64,000 nucleotides of DNA from Hydrococcus rivularis NIES-593 (GTDB lineage Bacteria > Cyanobacteriota > Cyanobacteriia > Cyanobacteriales > Microcystaceae). Positions within the stretch are counted from its first letter, which is position 1. Each line of letters opens with the position of its first letter. The stretch covers positions 1 to 64,000 of the forward strand of contig NZ_MRCB01000004.1 of the NCBI RefSeq assembly GCF_001904635.1, written 5' to 3'. A program made the translations under genes and the position numbers. Of this stretch, positions 63,786 to 64,000 are shown piece by piece. The notes beneath the pieces were generated by a model. That model worked only from the letters and a program-made list of their open reading frames with translations, ran no database searches and was not told where the DNA came from.

Positions 63786-64000
63786 AGATTAAATAACTTG
63801 AGTTGCCTTGCCTCGTTGGCAGGATAGGCGAATGCCGATCGGGTCTAGTATTCGTCAAACATCATCATAGCTCGTATCTCTCGTACAATCTGTTAAAGAA
63901 CAACCGGCGCTATCCACTTCGGGGATGATTCGCGATCGCGAATTCGCTACAGAAAATAACTTTGCAAATAGCTCGTGACGACACGTAGTTTTATAGGAGC
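63786..64000. other. Right edge, no gene seen
   Basis: The last 215 bases upstream of the CorC/HlyC-type gene show no convincing coding frame or RNA. It probably holds that gene's promoter. Confidence 0.4.

Overview
The window is a piece of cyanobacterial chromosome. Evidence is the very frequent octamer GCGATCGC (HIP1) in and between genes, together with a set of lineage markers: the circadian kinase SasA, a KaiB-type protein, an SLH-porin of the iron-uptake porin type, a GH57 glucan branching enzyme, SmtA/SmtB-type zinc control and a Pls/Ols-type hydrocarbon synthase. The Ols gene and gene content fit a coccoid or pleurocapsalean lineage; this is an inference, not a determination. Genes are mostly single or in short operons on both strands, as is usual for cyanobacteria. 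No CRISPR array, rRNA, transposase or phage gene was seen.

Layout. 1-3.8 kb: 5' part of a large modular olefin synthase gene (FAAL-ACP-KS-AT..., running off the left edge). 4.2-8.2 kb: two tiny overlapping genes and carB. 8.3-18.3 kb: a CAP/RTX secreted protein, a PfkB kinase, the lipid II flippase murJ, a REC-LOV-GGDEF light-responsive cyclic-di-GMP enzyme, an alpha/beta hydrolase, a GH57 branching enzyme and sasA. 18.4-25.4 kb: an ABC exporter, a DUF202 protein and the sulfate transport operon (sbpA-NIL-cysT-cysW-cysA), in which sbpA, cysT and cysW are visibly broken; a Crp-like regulator and a small secreted protein are divergent from it. 25.4-34.8 kb: dprA flanked by two inverted copies of a MITE-like element, a hybrid histidine kinase, a sodium/solute symporter, a PMT-like glycosyltransferase, a frameshifted small membrane protein and cdd. 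34.8-45.1 kb: a metal/metalloid section with smtB-type repressor, smtA metallothionein and its palindromic operator, tRNA-Phe, purN, pbpC, then arsR-acr3-arsC with a dual-specificity-type phosphatase appended, and a deacetylase/phosphodiester-glycosidase fusion. 45.5-56.3 kb: thrC, small secreted proteins, pilD, accD, a compact D-Ala-D-Ala carboxypeptidase, a membrane J-domain protein with a duplicated 27-residue unit, a secreted trypsin-like protease and an SLH-porin. 56.3-63.8 kb: a double kinase/pseudokinase-TPR protein, a fasciclin protein, a KaiB-domain fusion, pilT and a CorC/HlyC-type protein.

Themes. Three clusters stand out: envelope biogenesis (murJ, pbpC, dacB-like, accD, porin, deacetylase), signalling by light, clock and phosphorylation (REC-LOV-GGDEF, SasA, KaiB fusion, hybrid kinase, kinase/pseudokinase), and metal or anion handling (smt, ars, cys). 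The strongest non-routine observations are the multi-lesion decay of the sulfate transporter, the LOV-gated diguanylate cyclase with a complete set of flavin residues, the kinase-pseudokinase-TPR protein, and the phosphatase in the ars operon. All calls come from reading the sequence; no database search was possible.
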